NCBI GenBank assembly: GCA_910584345.1
Contig: CAJTZX010000078.1
Coordinates: 1-11,356 of the forward strand
From: an uncultured Eubacterium sp.
Lineage (GTDB): Bacteria; Bacillota; Clostridia; Lachnospirales; Lachnospiraceae
Length of the DNA: 11,356 nt
Reading direction: 5' to 3'
Below, piece after piece: positions 1 to 6,971 of the stretch. Made by a program: the position numbers and the translations under genes. Positions within the stretch are counted from its first letter, which is position 1, and each line of letters opens with the position of its first letter. The notes under the pieces were generated by a model that was given only the letters and a program-made list of their open reading frames with translations, was not told where the DNA came from and did no database searches.

Positions 1-55
1 TATCGGGTATACGCCAGAAATTGGGTTAATAAGTTTTACGGATTAAGGTAATAGT
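1..55 (+). repeat. left copy of 55-bp window-bounding inverted repeat
   Basis: These bases match the reverse complement of 11295-11349 at 53 of 55 positions, with mismatches at positions 14 and 49. Matching ends at position 55, and the left limit is unknown because it coincides with the window start. No gene in the window covers this copy, and all forward reading frames through it close within about 50 bases. It could be the end of a repeated mobile element lying outside the window, a recombination site, or duplicated gene sequence. Confidence 0.85.
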
Positions 56-90
56 ACAATTTATTTTATATGCAATAAGTATTTAGCAAC

Positions 91-110
91 CATTGTTCAT
101 CATTGTTCAT
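91..110. repeat. tandem 10-bp direct repeat
   Basis: CATTGTTCAT occurs twice back to back, 6 bp beyond the stop codon of the downstream ABC gene. It is probably a small slippage duplication. There is no hairpin with a T-run between it and the left inverted repeat, so no intrinsic terminator is visible for the ABC operon before the window edge. Confidence 0.7.
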
Positions 111-115
111 CCTTT

Positions 116-1912
116 TTACACTTTTGCAATCCCTGCAAACTGCGCCATATACAAACGATAATAAGCTCCCTTTTTTTCCATAAGTTCTTTCGGGCTCCCT
201 TGCTCCAAAATCCCCCCGTTGTCAATCACAAAGATACGGTCTGCATTCTGAATCGTAGACAGCCGATGCGCAATTACAAAGCTGGTTCTTCCTGCAAGCA
301 GCGCCTCTATCCCTTCCTGCACAAGCAGCTCAGTATGTGTATCGATGCTGGAAGTAGCTTCGTCTAAAATAAGTATTTTCGGCATAGACACCATTGTGCG
401 TGCAAATGCAATCAGCTGTCTTTGTCCGATCGAAAGACCTGCTCCATGTTCTTTTAATTCTGTATCATAACCATGCTCCATCTGCATAATAAACTCATGA
501 GCATGAACTGCCTTTGCCGCTGCGATCATCTCTTCTTCGGTTGCGTCCAGCTTTCCATACAAAATGTTATCCCGTATCGTACCATGAAATATAAAATTAT
601 CCTGCGTCATCACACCCATCTGCCTGCGGAAGCTTTCTATCGAAACTTTTGTCAAATCATAACCATCTACATATATGACTCCTTCTTCAATATCATAAAA
701 TCGGCTGATAAGATTCACTATCGTTGTTTTTCCGGCTCCTGTTGGTCCGACTAATGCAATCGTCTCACCCGGACGTACCTGAAAGCTCACATCCGACAGC
801 ACTTTCGTCTCTGCCGGCGTCCCTTTATCATACGTAAAGCTGACATGGGAAAACTCTACACTTCCCCGGATAGACGGAAGTTCCTGAACAAATTCCCGGT
901 CAGTAATATCCGGCTCCGTATCCAAAATATCAAAAATCCGCTCCGCAGCTGTCAGATTTGTAATCAAGCTGTTATAAAAATTGCTCAAATTTAAAATCGG
1001 ATTCCAGAACATATTAATATAGCTGCCAAAAGCAACCAGCAATCCAACGGATGCCTGCCCGATACCAAGCACACGTATACCGATCAAATAAAGCATCATC
1101 GCCCCAATCCCCCAGCAAAAATCTACAACCGGGCCAAACAGATCTGCATACCTGCATGCGTCTTGAAACGAATCCCTGTGTTCATCTGTCAGCTTTCCGA
1201 AAATTTCGTTCGTTTCATCTTGCGCGCGAAAGCTCTGCACCACCCGCATTCCTGCAATATCCTCGTGCACATAAGCATTCAGATTGGACGCTTTTTTTCG
1301 AAAAATCTGCCAGCGTTTATGTGACGCTTTCTGCACAATCCAGACACCTGCTGCCATAATTGGGATTGTGCTCAGTGATGCCAGCGCCAAACGCCAGTCC
1401 TTGACAACCATTATCATTACAACGCCTGCCACCGTAATAAATTCCGGAATGAGTGTTGTAACTGAATTGACAAATACATCTTTTAATGCATTTACATCTC
1501 CTATAATCCTCGCCAGTATTTTTCCAGTCGGTCTGCTGTCAAAAAATGAAAATGACAATGTCTGAATATGCTCATACAAATCCTGACGGATGCGCAGCAG
1601 AATCTTATTAGAAATGACAGACATCATATACATACGCAGCTTTACAAGTACGATAAAAATCATATTTAGCACGAGCGCGATGACTCCAAGTCTGACAAGC
1701 CCTTCAAAATTCTTTTTTGCAATATAATGGTCGAGCGCCTCTTCTATCAATAACGGATTTAATAAAGAAATCACAATTGCCCCTGCCATCAAAACCATTA
1801 CTGCAAACACAGCCCCTTTAAATTCAAATAAATAACCAAGCAGACGACGTAAGATCTTTTTTCTGCTCGTATTGTCCATCTGCTCATCATCCCGGTAAGA
1901 ATTTACTGCCAT
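116..1912 (-). CDS. ABC exporter half-transporter, consensus ATP site (heterodimer partner)
   Basis: A 598-residue membrane exporter with an N-terminal six-helix transmembrane domain (about residues 25-320) fused to a C-terminal ATPase domain. Visible motifs are Walker A GPTGAGKT (389-396), Q-loop Gln437, signature LSIGQRQ (493-499), Walker B ILILDE with catalytic Glu518, and H-loop His549. The third signature residue is Ile instead of Gly. The gene just upstream lacks the catalytic Glu, so the two proteins together fit the heterodimeric exporter class (BmrCD, LmrCD, TM287/288), in which one ATP site is degenerate. Such pumps expel drugs or other amphipathic compounds; the substrate here is unknown. 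The start at 1912 is chosen because AAAGGAGG lies 5 nt before it; the in-frame ATG at 1936 would place that site inside the protein. It lies 86 bp after the upstream gene, in one operon. Confidence 0.93.
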   Translation of the reverse strand: MAVNSYRDDEQMDNTSRKKILRRLLGYLFEFKGAVFAVMVLMAGAIVISLLNPLLIEEALDHYIAKKNFEGLVRLGVIALVLNMIFIVLVKLRMYMMSVISNKILLRIRQDLYEHIQTLSFSFFDSRPTGKILARIIGDVNALKDVFVNSVTTLIPEFITVAGVVMIMVVKDWRLALASLSTIPIMAAGVWIVQKASHKRWQIFRKKASNLNAYVHEDIAGMRVVQSFRAQDETNEIFGKLTDEHRDSFQDACRYADLFGPVVDFCWGIGAMMLYLIGIRVLGIGQASVGLLVAFGSYINMFWNPILNLSNFYNSLITNLTAAERIFDILDTEPDITDREFVQELPSIRGSVEFSHVSFTYDKGTPAETKVLSDVSFQVRPGETIALVGPTGAGKTTIVNLISRFYDIEEGVIYVDGYDLTKVSIESFRRQMGVMTQDNFIFHGTIRDNILYGKLDATEEEMIAAAKAVHAHEFIMQMEHGYDTELKEHGAGLSIGQRQLIAFARTMVSMPKILILDEATSSIDTHTELLVQEGIEALLAGRTSFVIAHRLSTIQNADRIFVIDNGGILEQGSPKELMEKKGAYYRLYMAQFAGIAKV

Positions 1913-1917
1913 AACAG

Positions 1918-1925
1918 CCTCCTTT
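1918..1925 (-). promoter_or_regulatory. ribosome binding site deciding the start at 1912
   Basis: AAAGGAGG on the minus strand ends 5 nt before the ATG at 1912. This makes 1912 the start rather than the in-frame ATG at 1936, which has no such site. Confidence 0.85.
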
Positions 1926-1998
1926 CTCTGTTCCATTCCTGCATATATATTCTATTACGAACCTGTGAATCGTTATTTTTAACAGAACTTACAAATTG

Positions 1999-3732
1999 TT
2001 ACGCACCTTCCTGCTGCTCTGGAAATGCACCATACTGCGCCTGAAAAGTATGATAATACAATCCGCGCTTCTCCATTAATTGTTCATGTGTCCCGCGTTC
2101 CGCAATCATTCCGTTTTCCAGATACAAAATCTCGTCCGCATGGCAGACTGCGGAAATACGGTGTGCAATAATAATCTTTGTTGTATGTTCCAGACCTTGC
2201 AGCATTTTTTGTATCTCATGCTCTGTCTCCATATCCAGCGCAGAAGTCGAGTCGTCCATAACAAGTATGGGACTCTGCTTTGACAATGCTCTTGCAATGC
2301 TGATGCGCTGTTTTTGTCCTCCGGAAAGACCGACGCCCCGCTCTCCAATCACCGTTTGGTACTGCTCTTCCATCTCTTCGATGAAACCGCTGGCCTGCGC
2401 ATCCTGCGCCGCTTTTTTCACATCCTTTATTGCAAGCTCCCTGCGCTTGCCCATCTTAATATTTTCTTCAATCGTATCGGAAAACAAAAATACATCCTGC
2501 AAAACTACATTAATGCTGCCGCGCAGCTGACGCAGCGTTAACGTTCGAACATCTTCCCCATCCAGCCGTATTGTCCCTGCATCTGCATCGTAAAACCGCT
2601 GCAAAAGAGCAATCAAAGACGATTTTCCGGAACCTGTCGCACCCATAATTCCAAGCGTATGGCCTGCCGGGATTTTAAAATCAATATCAGCTAAAATCTG
2701 TTTACCCTCTAACCCAAAAGAAACATGCTCAAACACTACTTCTCCTTTGATCCGGTCTAATATCCTGGCATCCGCACAATCTGTAATTTCAGCTTTCTCA
2801 TCAAAAATTTTTTTTAGCTTTTTATACGAAGCCGCCGCTGCAGACAAGTCATTCGTCAGCCACCCCATCATCTCCATCGGCCACGTACAGTTACGGCTAT
2901 ATTCAATAAATGCAACGAGCGCCCCAAGCGTCAGCTTTTGCTGTATGACAAAGCTTCCTCCAAGAACCGCCATGAATACCGGAAGCGCTTTCCCAATAAA
3001 TTGGAAATATGGATAATACCGAACCAAAATTTTAGATTGCGTAATATTCAGCTCATAATATCTTTCATTATGTGATAAAAATTTTTCAATCTCGAACTTT
3101 TCTCTTGCAAATGCTTTTACCGTACGCACGCCTGCCAGATTTTCTTCTGCAACCGTCGTAAGTACTGCATTTTCCTCACTGATCTCCTCATATACCCCGT
3201 CCAGCTTACGCTCCATGATAACCGCCGTCAATCCACAGATCACCATAGCTGTCAACGGAACGAGCGCGAGTTTCCAGCTTAACATAAACATGCAATACAA
3301 AACAAGCGACACATGAATCGTTACTTCAATCGTCAGCATTCCAACAAATCCAAGTGCGTTCCATATCTTATCCACATCGTCTTTTACTCTTGCCATCAGC
3401 TCTCCGGTATTTGCATTATCAAAATACCGGGCAGACAATGTCTGGATATGTCCAAACAAATCCTTACGCAGCTGCGAAGCAATCTTCGAACAGAGTATAT
3501 CAAACAAATATTCTTTTAAATATCCGCATACACTTCGCCCAATACCGACCAGCACAATTCCTGCCAGCAAGCTTATAAAAATCTCCTGCCTGCCGGCTAA
3601 AATCACATCATCTACAATACTTTGCGTAATTTTCGGATACAGCATATCCAAAACAATGGCACAAACCATACAACTTATGGCAAACAAATACACATACCAG
3701 TTTTTTTGAATGTAAGTGCGTATTCTTCTCAT
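1999..3732 (-). CDS. ABC exporter half-transporter, degenerate ATP site (heterodimer partner)
   Basis: A 577-residue protein with a transmembrane domain (about residues 10-300) followed by an ATPase domain. It has Walker A GATGSGKS (364-371), Q-loop Gln412, canonical signature LSGGQKQ (469-475), Walker B ILVMDD (489-494) and H-loop His524. The residue after the Walker B Asp is Asp494 where the catalytic Glu is expected. In heterodimeric exporters of the BmrC/LmrC/TM287 kind the same Glu-to-Asp change marks the subunit contributing the degenerate ATP site, and its canonical signature completes the partner's active site. The partner is the gene at 116-1912. Start: AAAGGAGG lies 7 nt before the ATG at 3732 and 4 nt before a second ATG at 3735. 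An open frame runs further upstream to 3855, but it crosses the leader terminator and has no ribosome site. Transcribed from the promoter at 4128-4156 through an attenuator-like leader. Confidence 0.93.
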   Translation of the reverse strand: MRRIRTYIQKNWYVYLFAISCMVCAIVLDMLYPKITQSIVDDVILAGRQEIFISLLAGIVLVGIGRSVCGYLKEYLFDILCSKIASQLRKDLFGHIQTLSARYFDNANTGELMARVKDDVDKIWNALGFVGMLTIEVTIHVSLVLYCMFMLSWKLALVPLTAMVICGLTAVIMERKLDGVYEEISEENAVLTTVAEENLAGVRTVKAFAREKFEIEKFLSHNERYYELNITQSKILVRYYPYFQFIGKALPVFMAVLGGSFVIQQKLTLGALVAFIEYSRNCTWPMEMMGWLTNDLSAAAASYKKLKKIFDEKAEITDCADARILDRIKGEVVFEHVSFGLEGKQILADIDFKIPAGHTLGIMGATGSGKSSLIALLQRFYDADAGTIRLDGEDVRTLTLRQLRGSINVVLQDVFLFSDTIEENIKMGKRRELAIKDVKKAAQDAQASGFIEEMEEQYQTVIGERGVGLSGGQKQRISIARALSKQSPILVMDDSTSALDMETEHEIQKMLQGLEHTTKIIIAHRISAVCHADEILYLENGMIAERGTHEQLMEKRGLYYHTFQAQYGAFPEQQEGA

Positions 3733-3739
3733 CATCCAT

Positions 3740-3747
3740 CCTCCTTT
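3740..3747 (-). promoter_or_regulatory. ribosome binding site deciding the start at 3732
   Basis: AAAGGAGG on the minus strand sits 7 nt before the ATG at 3732 (4 nt before the ATG at 3735). It rules out the in-frame upstream GTG at 3855, which has no purine-rich site in front. Confidence 0.85.
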
Positions 3748-3779
3748 ACCTGCTGCAGAAAGCAAGCCCGTTTTCGCAT

Positions 3780-3822
3780 AAAAAAACCATGCAGTACTGC
3801 CTTCAAAGCAGATACTACATGG
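3780..3822 (-). terminator. intrinsic terminator in the leader of the ABC exporter operon (attenuator)
   Basis: On the minus strand the arms at 3808-3822 and 3787-3800 form 14 base pairs, including one G-T wobble and one bulged T, around a 7-nt loop. Seven T residues follow (3786-3780). This is a textbook intrinsic terminator, but it stands only about 48 nt upstream of the exporter start codon and downstream of the operon promoter. The natural reading is premature termination that must be relieved for expression. Confidence 0.82.
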
Positions 3823-3861
3823 CCGTTTCCGCAAACCAATGTATAAAGATGCCACATTTTA

Positions 3862-3905
3862 GATATAAAAATAACATGACCGTACAGCCATGCTCTTTTT
3901 ATTTA
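3862..3905. terminator. second hairpin with T-rich flanks on both sides, in the ABC leader
   Basis: An 18-nt hairpin (3875-3892, CATG ends, G-T wobbles, GTAC loop) is flanked by TTATTTTTATAT on the minus strand and CTCTTTTTATTT on the plus strand, so it could end transcripts in either direction. Its minus-strand 5' arm (3893-3886, GCATGGCT) can instead pair over 8 bp, two of them wobbles, with the 5' arm of the next hairpin (3824-3817, GGCCATGT). That would break both hairpins, making it a candidate antiterminator. Confidence 0.55.
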
Positions 3906-4049
3906 TTACAAAAATATAAGCAAATAGAATAAGCACTTTGTAAGGCAGACGTATCAGCAGCATAACCGCCGATCAAGGGAGATACCTCACAAACTTTGCC
4001 CTAAAAATCATAAGAACAACATCGAACCGGATCATCCCTCCGCAACTAT

Positions 4050-4088
4050 TTAGTTTGCATCGTTCTCCATTACTATAAAGTGTAACAT
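4050..4088 (-). CDS. 12-residue leader peptide upstream of the ABC exporter operon
   Basis: A very short reading frame, MLHFIVMENDAN, begins about 33 nt into the predicted transcript. It is preceded by AGGAGA (4097-4102) with an 8-nt spacing, a good ribosome site. It has no cover from any other gene and sits between a strong promoter and two terminator-like hairpins. Short leader ORFs in this position control several antibiotic-resistance genes: a drug-stalled ribosome changes the RNA fold downstream. BmrB upstream of the Bacillus subtilis bmrCD heterodimeric exporter is the closest known parallel. The peptide itself resembles nothing I recognise. Function is inferred from position and ribosome site only. 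Confidence 0.5.
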   Translation of the reverse strand: MLHFIVMENDAN

Positions 4089-4127
4089 TTGCTTACTCTC
4101 CTGTCTTTTTCTGTTTCAGATGCAGTA

Positions 4128-4156
4128 ATCATATACCATATGGATAAATCTGTCAA
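4128..4156 (-). promoter_or_regulatory. sigma-A promoter of the ABC exporter operon
   Basis: On the minus strand a perfect TTGACA (4156-4151) is separated by 17 bp from TATGAT (4133-4128). Predicted transcript start is near 4121, giving a leader of about 390 nt before the exporter start at 3732. The leader fills the otherwise gene-free stretch 3733-4121. Confidence 0.78.
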
Positions 4157-4218
4157 TAGATAATCGGATATTTTTAAAACCGTTCCAATCATTAATGTTA
4201 TTTCCCTCAAAAAATTAG

Positions 4219-4246
4219 TTGACAATTGCAAAAATATATGTATAAT
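4219..4246 (+). promoter_or_regulatory. sigma-A promoter of the secreted protein gene
   Basis: TTGACA (4219-4224), a 16-bp spacer and TATAAT (4241-4246) stand 43 bp before the ATG at 4290. It is divergent from, and close to, the ABC operon promoter. Confidence 0.78.
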
Positions 4247-4289
4247 GTAGTATAAGCAAGATAAAACTACATAAAGGAGATTAAAAATC

Positions 4290-5156
4290 ATGAAAAAAAA
4301 ATTAGTAATGCTTTTTTTAGTTATCAATGTTATTGCTTCATGTACTACAGTGAAGGCATCAAGTAAAATGAGAAATTTATTCACAGACACCATTACGTCT
4401 GAAAATAATCCTACTGAAATCTCATACTTATATGATAATCCTGAAAGCAGTATTTCCCCAGAAGAATTATCTGAATATTTAGGATTGGAAGCAGGAAAAA
4501 CATATTTAACAGAAGATATTCTTAATTATATTTGCCAATCAGATTTCGAAAACATTTATGAAGAATTACAGATATTCATAAATACTACTGACAACTTAAA
4601 TGTGGATCTCATTAATCAAAAAGCTGCTGAACTGCTCACATACGCTTCAGAAGCTAACAAAAAAACGAAACGTCTCCCAGAGTTATACGATCATTTGAAT
4701 AGTGAAGAAAAAAAATTAGTGGCTCTTTATCCGGGTCATGCTGTAGTAGTATATTCTTGTTCCAAAAAAGCATTATCCGAAAGTCAGCGCATTTATAATA
4801 ACAATGTAAATGCTTTGACAAATGGAAATGGAGATGCATTTAGACATGCATTTTGGAATGTTCTTATGACAGTAAACTTTTCTTTTCAGCAGACTTATGT
4901 TGATGTAAATGTGGGAGCAAATATTGCGAAACTATTTGCAGATGCACATGAGTCTGAATCAAATGGCCTTCCAAAAGAAATGGATCTTTATAATAATATG
5001 GTCGGAAGGAATATTGCAAGAAATCAATTTGATGGGACATGGTTTCCGTCCGAATCATCTCTTTCAAATATTGTATTATCTGAAGTAAAAAATGGTAAAA
5101 TGAAAAGAATTTCTAATGGTCGTTTATGTGCAACTGATTCTAAAATGAACTGGTAA
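4290..5156 (+). CDS. secreted or lipid-anchored protein with DUF6973-like core
   Basis: A 288-residue exported protein. The N-terminus has a Lys-rich start, a hydrophobic stretch and IASC at residues 15-18, which fits a lipobox with Cys18; VKA-SS (about 21-25) offers an alternative signal peptidase I site. The C-terminal half carries conserved-looking motifs GNGDAFRHAFWN (179-190), DAHE (218-221) and EMDLYNNMVGR (230-240). This His/Asp/Glu/Asn-rich pattern matches my memory of the uncharacterised DUF6973 domain found in many secreted bacterial proteins; no biochemical activity can be assigned. The clustered His186, His220, Asp232 and Asn235 would suit a metal or catalytic site, which is inference. 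Start: AAAGGAGA lies 9 nt before the ATG. The gene is clearly more AT-rich than the transporter genes and is followed by a MITE-like element. Confidence 0.8.
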   Translation: MKKKLVMLFLVINVIASCTTVKASSKMRNLFTDTITSENNPTEISYLYDNPESSISPEELSEYLGLEAGKTYLTEDILNYICQSDFENIYEELQIFINTTDNLNVDLINQKAAELLTYASEANKKTKRLPELYDHLNSEEKKLVALYPGHAVVVYSCSKKALSESQRIYNNNVNALTNGNGDAFRHAFWNVLMTVNFSFQQTYVDVNVGANIAKLFADAHESESNGLPKEMDLYNNMVGRNIARNQFDGTWFPSESSLSNIVLSEVKNGKMKRISNGRLCATDSKMNW

Positions 5157-5166
5157 ATTTATTTTA

Positions 5167-5254
5167 GAGCGTGTCTGCAAAAAGCTTTTCGTAAAATGAA
5201 TAACTCCACAAAGTGTAGAGTACAGATCAAGGAAACGATTTTTAAGACACGCTC
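5167..5254. mobile_element. 88-bp MITE-like element
   Basis: Perfect 10-bp terminal inverted repeats (GAGCGTGTCT at 5167-5176, AGACACGCTC at 5245-5254) extend to 15 of 17 matching bases, continuing inward as five A's and their complement. The 68-bp middle has no reading frame. Size and ends suggest a miniature inverted-repeat element derived from an insertion sequence. I see no convincing target duplication. As RNA it would fold back on itself, so it may also act as a terminator for the gene ending at 5156. Nothing else is recognisable in 5157-5361. Confidence 0.5.
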
Positions 5255-5361
5255 GAGTTTCTCTCTTCATTAAAGGATGAAAGTTAAAATTTGATATATC
5301 TTACACTTTAGAAAGGGGTTAAGTAACCGCTCAGCTTGTCCAAGATGTTACAAAAAACGTT

Positions 5362-5811
5362 ATGACGAAAAAAAAATTACTTTCCATTGTTTCCATTGTG
5401 TGTATGTTTACACTGATGTTTTTGATTTGTTTTTTTTCACGAAATACAAATGGGTTATATATCAATATTCAAAACCAGATTCATACACCTGTGAAAAAAG
5501 TTCATATTTTTTTATACAATGGCAGTACAAATATTGTACTGTTTCAAAGAAATACGCTAAACAGTGCAGAATCTGTCAATGAAATCGTAAATCTGGAAAA
5601 ATATAAAGGATCCGAATATGCTTTAACAGCCAATTTTATCATTGATAATAAAAAATATGAAACGTGCCTGTGTCCATATCTGGTATCCGTGGGTGGAAAG
5701 CATACGATCCATATCACGATACATGACAGAAACGACGCTATAATAGCCGATCTGTCTTATGCAGACAGCATTTTGAACCAGAAAATCACTAACCAGATCA
5801 AAATAAAATGA
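5362..5811 (+). CDS. membrane-anchored hypothetical protein
   Basis: A 149-residue protein with Lys-rich residues 2-5, one hydrophobic segment (about 6-26) and an extracellular remainder rich in alternating hydrophobic residues, suggesting a small beta-sandwich. Two cysteines, CLC at about 102-104, lie in this part. I do not recognise a family. It lies 205 bp after the secreted protein gene on the same strand, with the MITE-like element between them, and shares its AT-rich composition, so the two may have arrived together. Upstream of the ATG there is no good ribosome site within the usual distance (the bases are ATGTTACAAAAAACGTT) and no clear promoter, so expression is uncertain. Coding status rests on frame length and coherent protein character. 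Confidence 0.62.
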   Translation: MTKKKLLSIVSIVCMFTLMFLICFFSRNTNGLYINIQNQIHTPVKKVHIFLYNGSTNIVLFQRNTLNSAESVNEIVNLEKYKGSEYALTANFIIDNKKYETCLCPYLVSVGGKHTIHITIHDRNDAIIADLSYADSILNQKITNQIKIK

Positions 5812-5875
5812 CAACATCTTATTATCGCAGGATTGAGACTTCTCTATTCAAAAAGCTCGAATATTGACTGCTCAT

Positions 5876-6805
5876 TTATACAAACTCATATTTCTTAAGT
5901 ATCCCGACCCCTATCGGATACGGCCCTGTATGGACTCCTACCGTTGCGCCAATTTGATGAATCTCTACCTGAGATTCCATCTTTGCCGGATTCTGGCTGT
6001 CTGTGCCTTCTGCCAGGGATCGGCAGACCTGTTCCCGAAATGAAACTGCCTCTTCATAATCATATCCATATCCGACATTGATAACATACCGGCTGGCATC
6101 CTCTCCGCTCTCTTTAAAATATGCAACGATCATCTCCAATACTTTATCTCTTGATTTTTTCCGGCTTCTGGCAAGCCCGGATGGAAAAATCTCCCCATCC
6201 TTCATCGTTATCAGCGGACGAATATTCAATGTATTCGCCGCAAGCCCCATCAGCTTCCCGACTCTGCCTCCATGTACCAGATAAGACATTCCTCCTACCG
6301 TAAATAAGATTCTTCCTGTTTCCCGCAGCTTTAGCAGTTTTTCAATCGTATCGTGATAAGAAATGCCATCTCTTTGCATACGGACTGCCTCTTTTACAAA
6401 CATACCTTCCAGTACCGTATTTAATGTCGAATCCATAACTGTAATTTTCGCCTGCGGATATGTTTCCTGAATCATTTCTGCTGCTGTCATTGCCGACGGA
6501 TAAGAACCTGAAAATTTGGCTGTAATACAAATACAAAGAATTGGAATACCTGTCTTTGCATAGCTTTCAAATACATCTATATAATCCTGCACCGAAGGCA
6601 TGGATGTCTTTGGAAATACTTTCGGATTGTCTACCATTTTTTGATAGAACTCACGGACTTCTACTTCTTCTATTTCTTTCTCATACGTATTTCCATCAAA
6701 AGATACATAAAACGGGACAACATCCACACCATTCTCCCGTGCGCCAGCCTCTCCCAAATCTGCTGCTCCATCTGCAATAATTTTAAATTCCTGTGCTGCC
6801 ATCAT
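5876..6805 (-). CDS. DegV family fatty-acid-binding protein
   Basis: A 309-residue cytoplasmic protein of the DegV family, which binds long-chain fatty acids and, in some members (FakB), presents them to the fatty acid kinase FakA. Recognisable signatures are the N-terminal IIADGAADL strand-loop, TSMPS (67-71), SGSYPSAM (99-106), YLVHGGRVGKL (from about 175) and IGATVGVHTGP (285-295). It is slightly longer than the usual ~280 residues because of an extra Glu/Ser-rich stretch near residues 263-276. The FakA partner is not in the window, so a FakB role is possible but unproved. Start: AGGAG (6811-6815) lies 5 nt before the ATG at 6805 and 8 nt before a second ATG at 6802; an in-frame GTG at 6820 is upstream of this site and rejected. 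Transcribed alone, divergently from the MarR gene. Confidence 0.93.
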   Translation of the reverse strand: MMAAQEFKIIADGAADLGEAGARENGVDVVPFYVSFDGNTYEKEIEEVEVREFYQKMVDNPKVFPKTSMPSVQDYIDVFESYAKTGIPILCICITAKFSGSYPSAMTAAEMIQETYPQAKITVMDSTLNTVLEGMFVKEAVRMQRDGISYHDTIEKLLKLRETGRILFTVGGMSYLVHGGRVGKLMGLAANTLNIRPLITMKDGEIFPSGLARSRKKSRDKVLEMIVAYFKESGEDASRYVINVGYGYDYEEAVSFREQVCRSLAEGTDSQNPAKMESQVEIHQIGATVGVHTGPYPIGVGILKKYEFV

Positions 6806-6843
6806 CCTCACTCCTAACACTATGCAACTACTAAATATCGTTT

Positions 6844-6860
6844 CTGATACTACATATCAG
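6844..6860. promoter_or_regulatory. inverted repeat at the degV promoter, possible operator
   Basis: CTGATA and TATCAG arms surround a 5-bp centre, and the site abuts the degV -10 box. It contains CTACATAT, the same eight bases present in each half of the MarR operator at 6931-6958, which suggests but does not prove binding by the same repressor. Confidence 0.4.
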
Positions 6861-6887
6861 TATAACGCTTATTTACATAATTGTATA
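6859..6887 (-). promoter_or_regulatory. candidate degV promoter
   Basis: On the minus strand TATACA (6887-6882), a 17-bp spacer and TATACT (6864-6859). The -10 box is good, the -35 box weak. It stands about 55 bp upstream of the degV start. Confidence 0.4.
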
Positions 6888-6909
6888 TAAAAACTTCATA
6901 AATTTTAAG

Positions 6910-6938
6910 TTGACATTTTCCATTTTTTGTTTTAATAT
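6910..6938 (+). promoter_or_regulatory. marR-mate operon promoter
   Basis: TTGACA (6910-6915), a 17-bp spacer and TAATAT (6933-6938). The -10 box lies inside the palindromic operator, so a bound repressor would block RNA polymerase. Confidence 0.75.
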
Positions 6939-6958
6939 GTAGCTTGCTACATATTAAA
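6931..6958. promoter_or_regulatory. MarR-type operator palindrome
   Basis: A perfect inverted repeat with 13-bp arms (TTTAATATGTAGC and its complement) around a TT centre. It covers the -10 box and presumed transcript start of the marR-mate operon. Size and symmetry fit a MarR dimer site, so autorepression by the next gene is the natural inference. Confidence 0.82.
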
Positions 6959-6971
6959 GGGAGATCATCCG

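Noticed and set aside
1913..1936. Longer N-terminus of the downstream ABC gene from the ATG at 1936
   Set aside because: The AAAGGAGG ribosome site lies inside this extension, 5 nt before the ATG at 1912.
3733..3855. 41-residue N-terminal extension of the upstream ABC gene from a GTG at 3855
   Set aside because: It would translate through the terminator hairpin and the ribosome site at 3740-3747, and has no ribosome site of its own.
3973..4035. Second small leader ORF of 20 codons, starting ATGATCCGG
   Set aside because: GGAGGG directly abuts the ATG, too close to initiate there. It might still be a secondary leader ORF, but the evidence is much weaker than for 4050-4088.
4073..4393. 106-residue minus-strand frame
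   Set aside because: It runs across both divergent promoters and the start of the secreted protein gene, and lacks a ribosome site.
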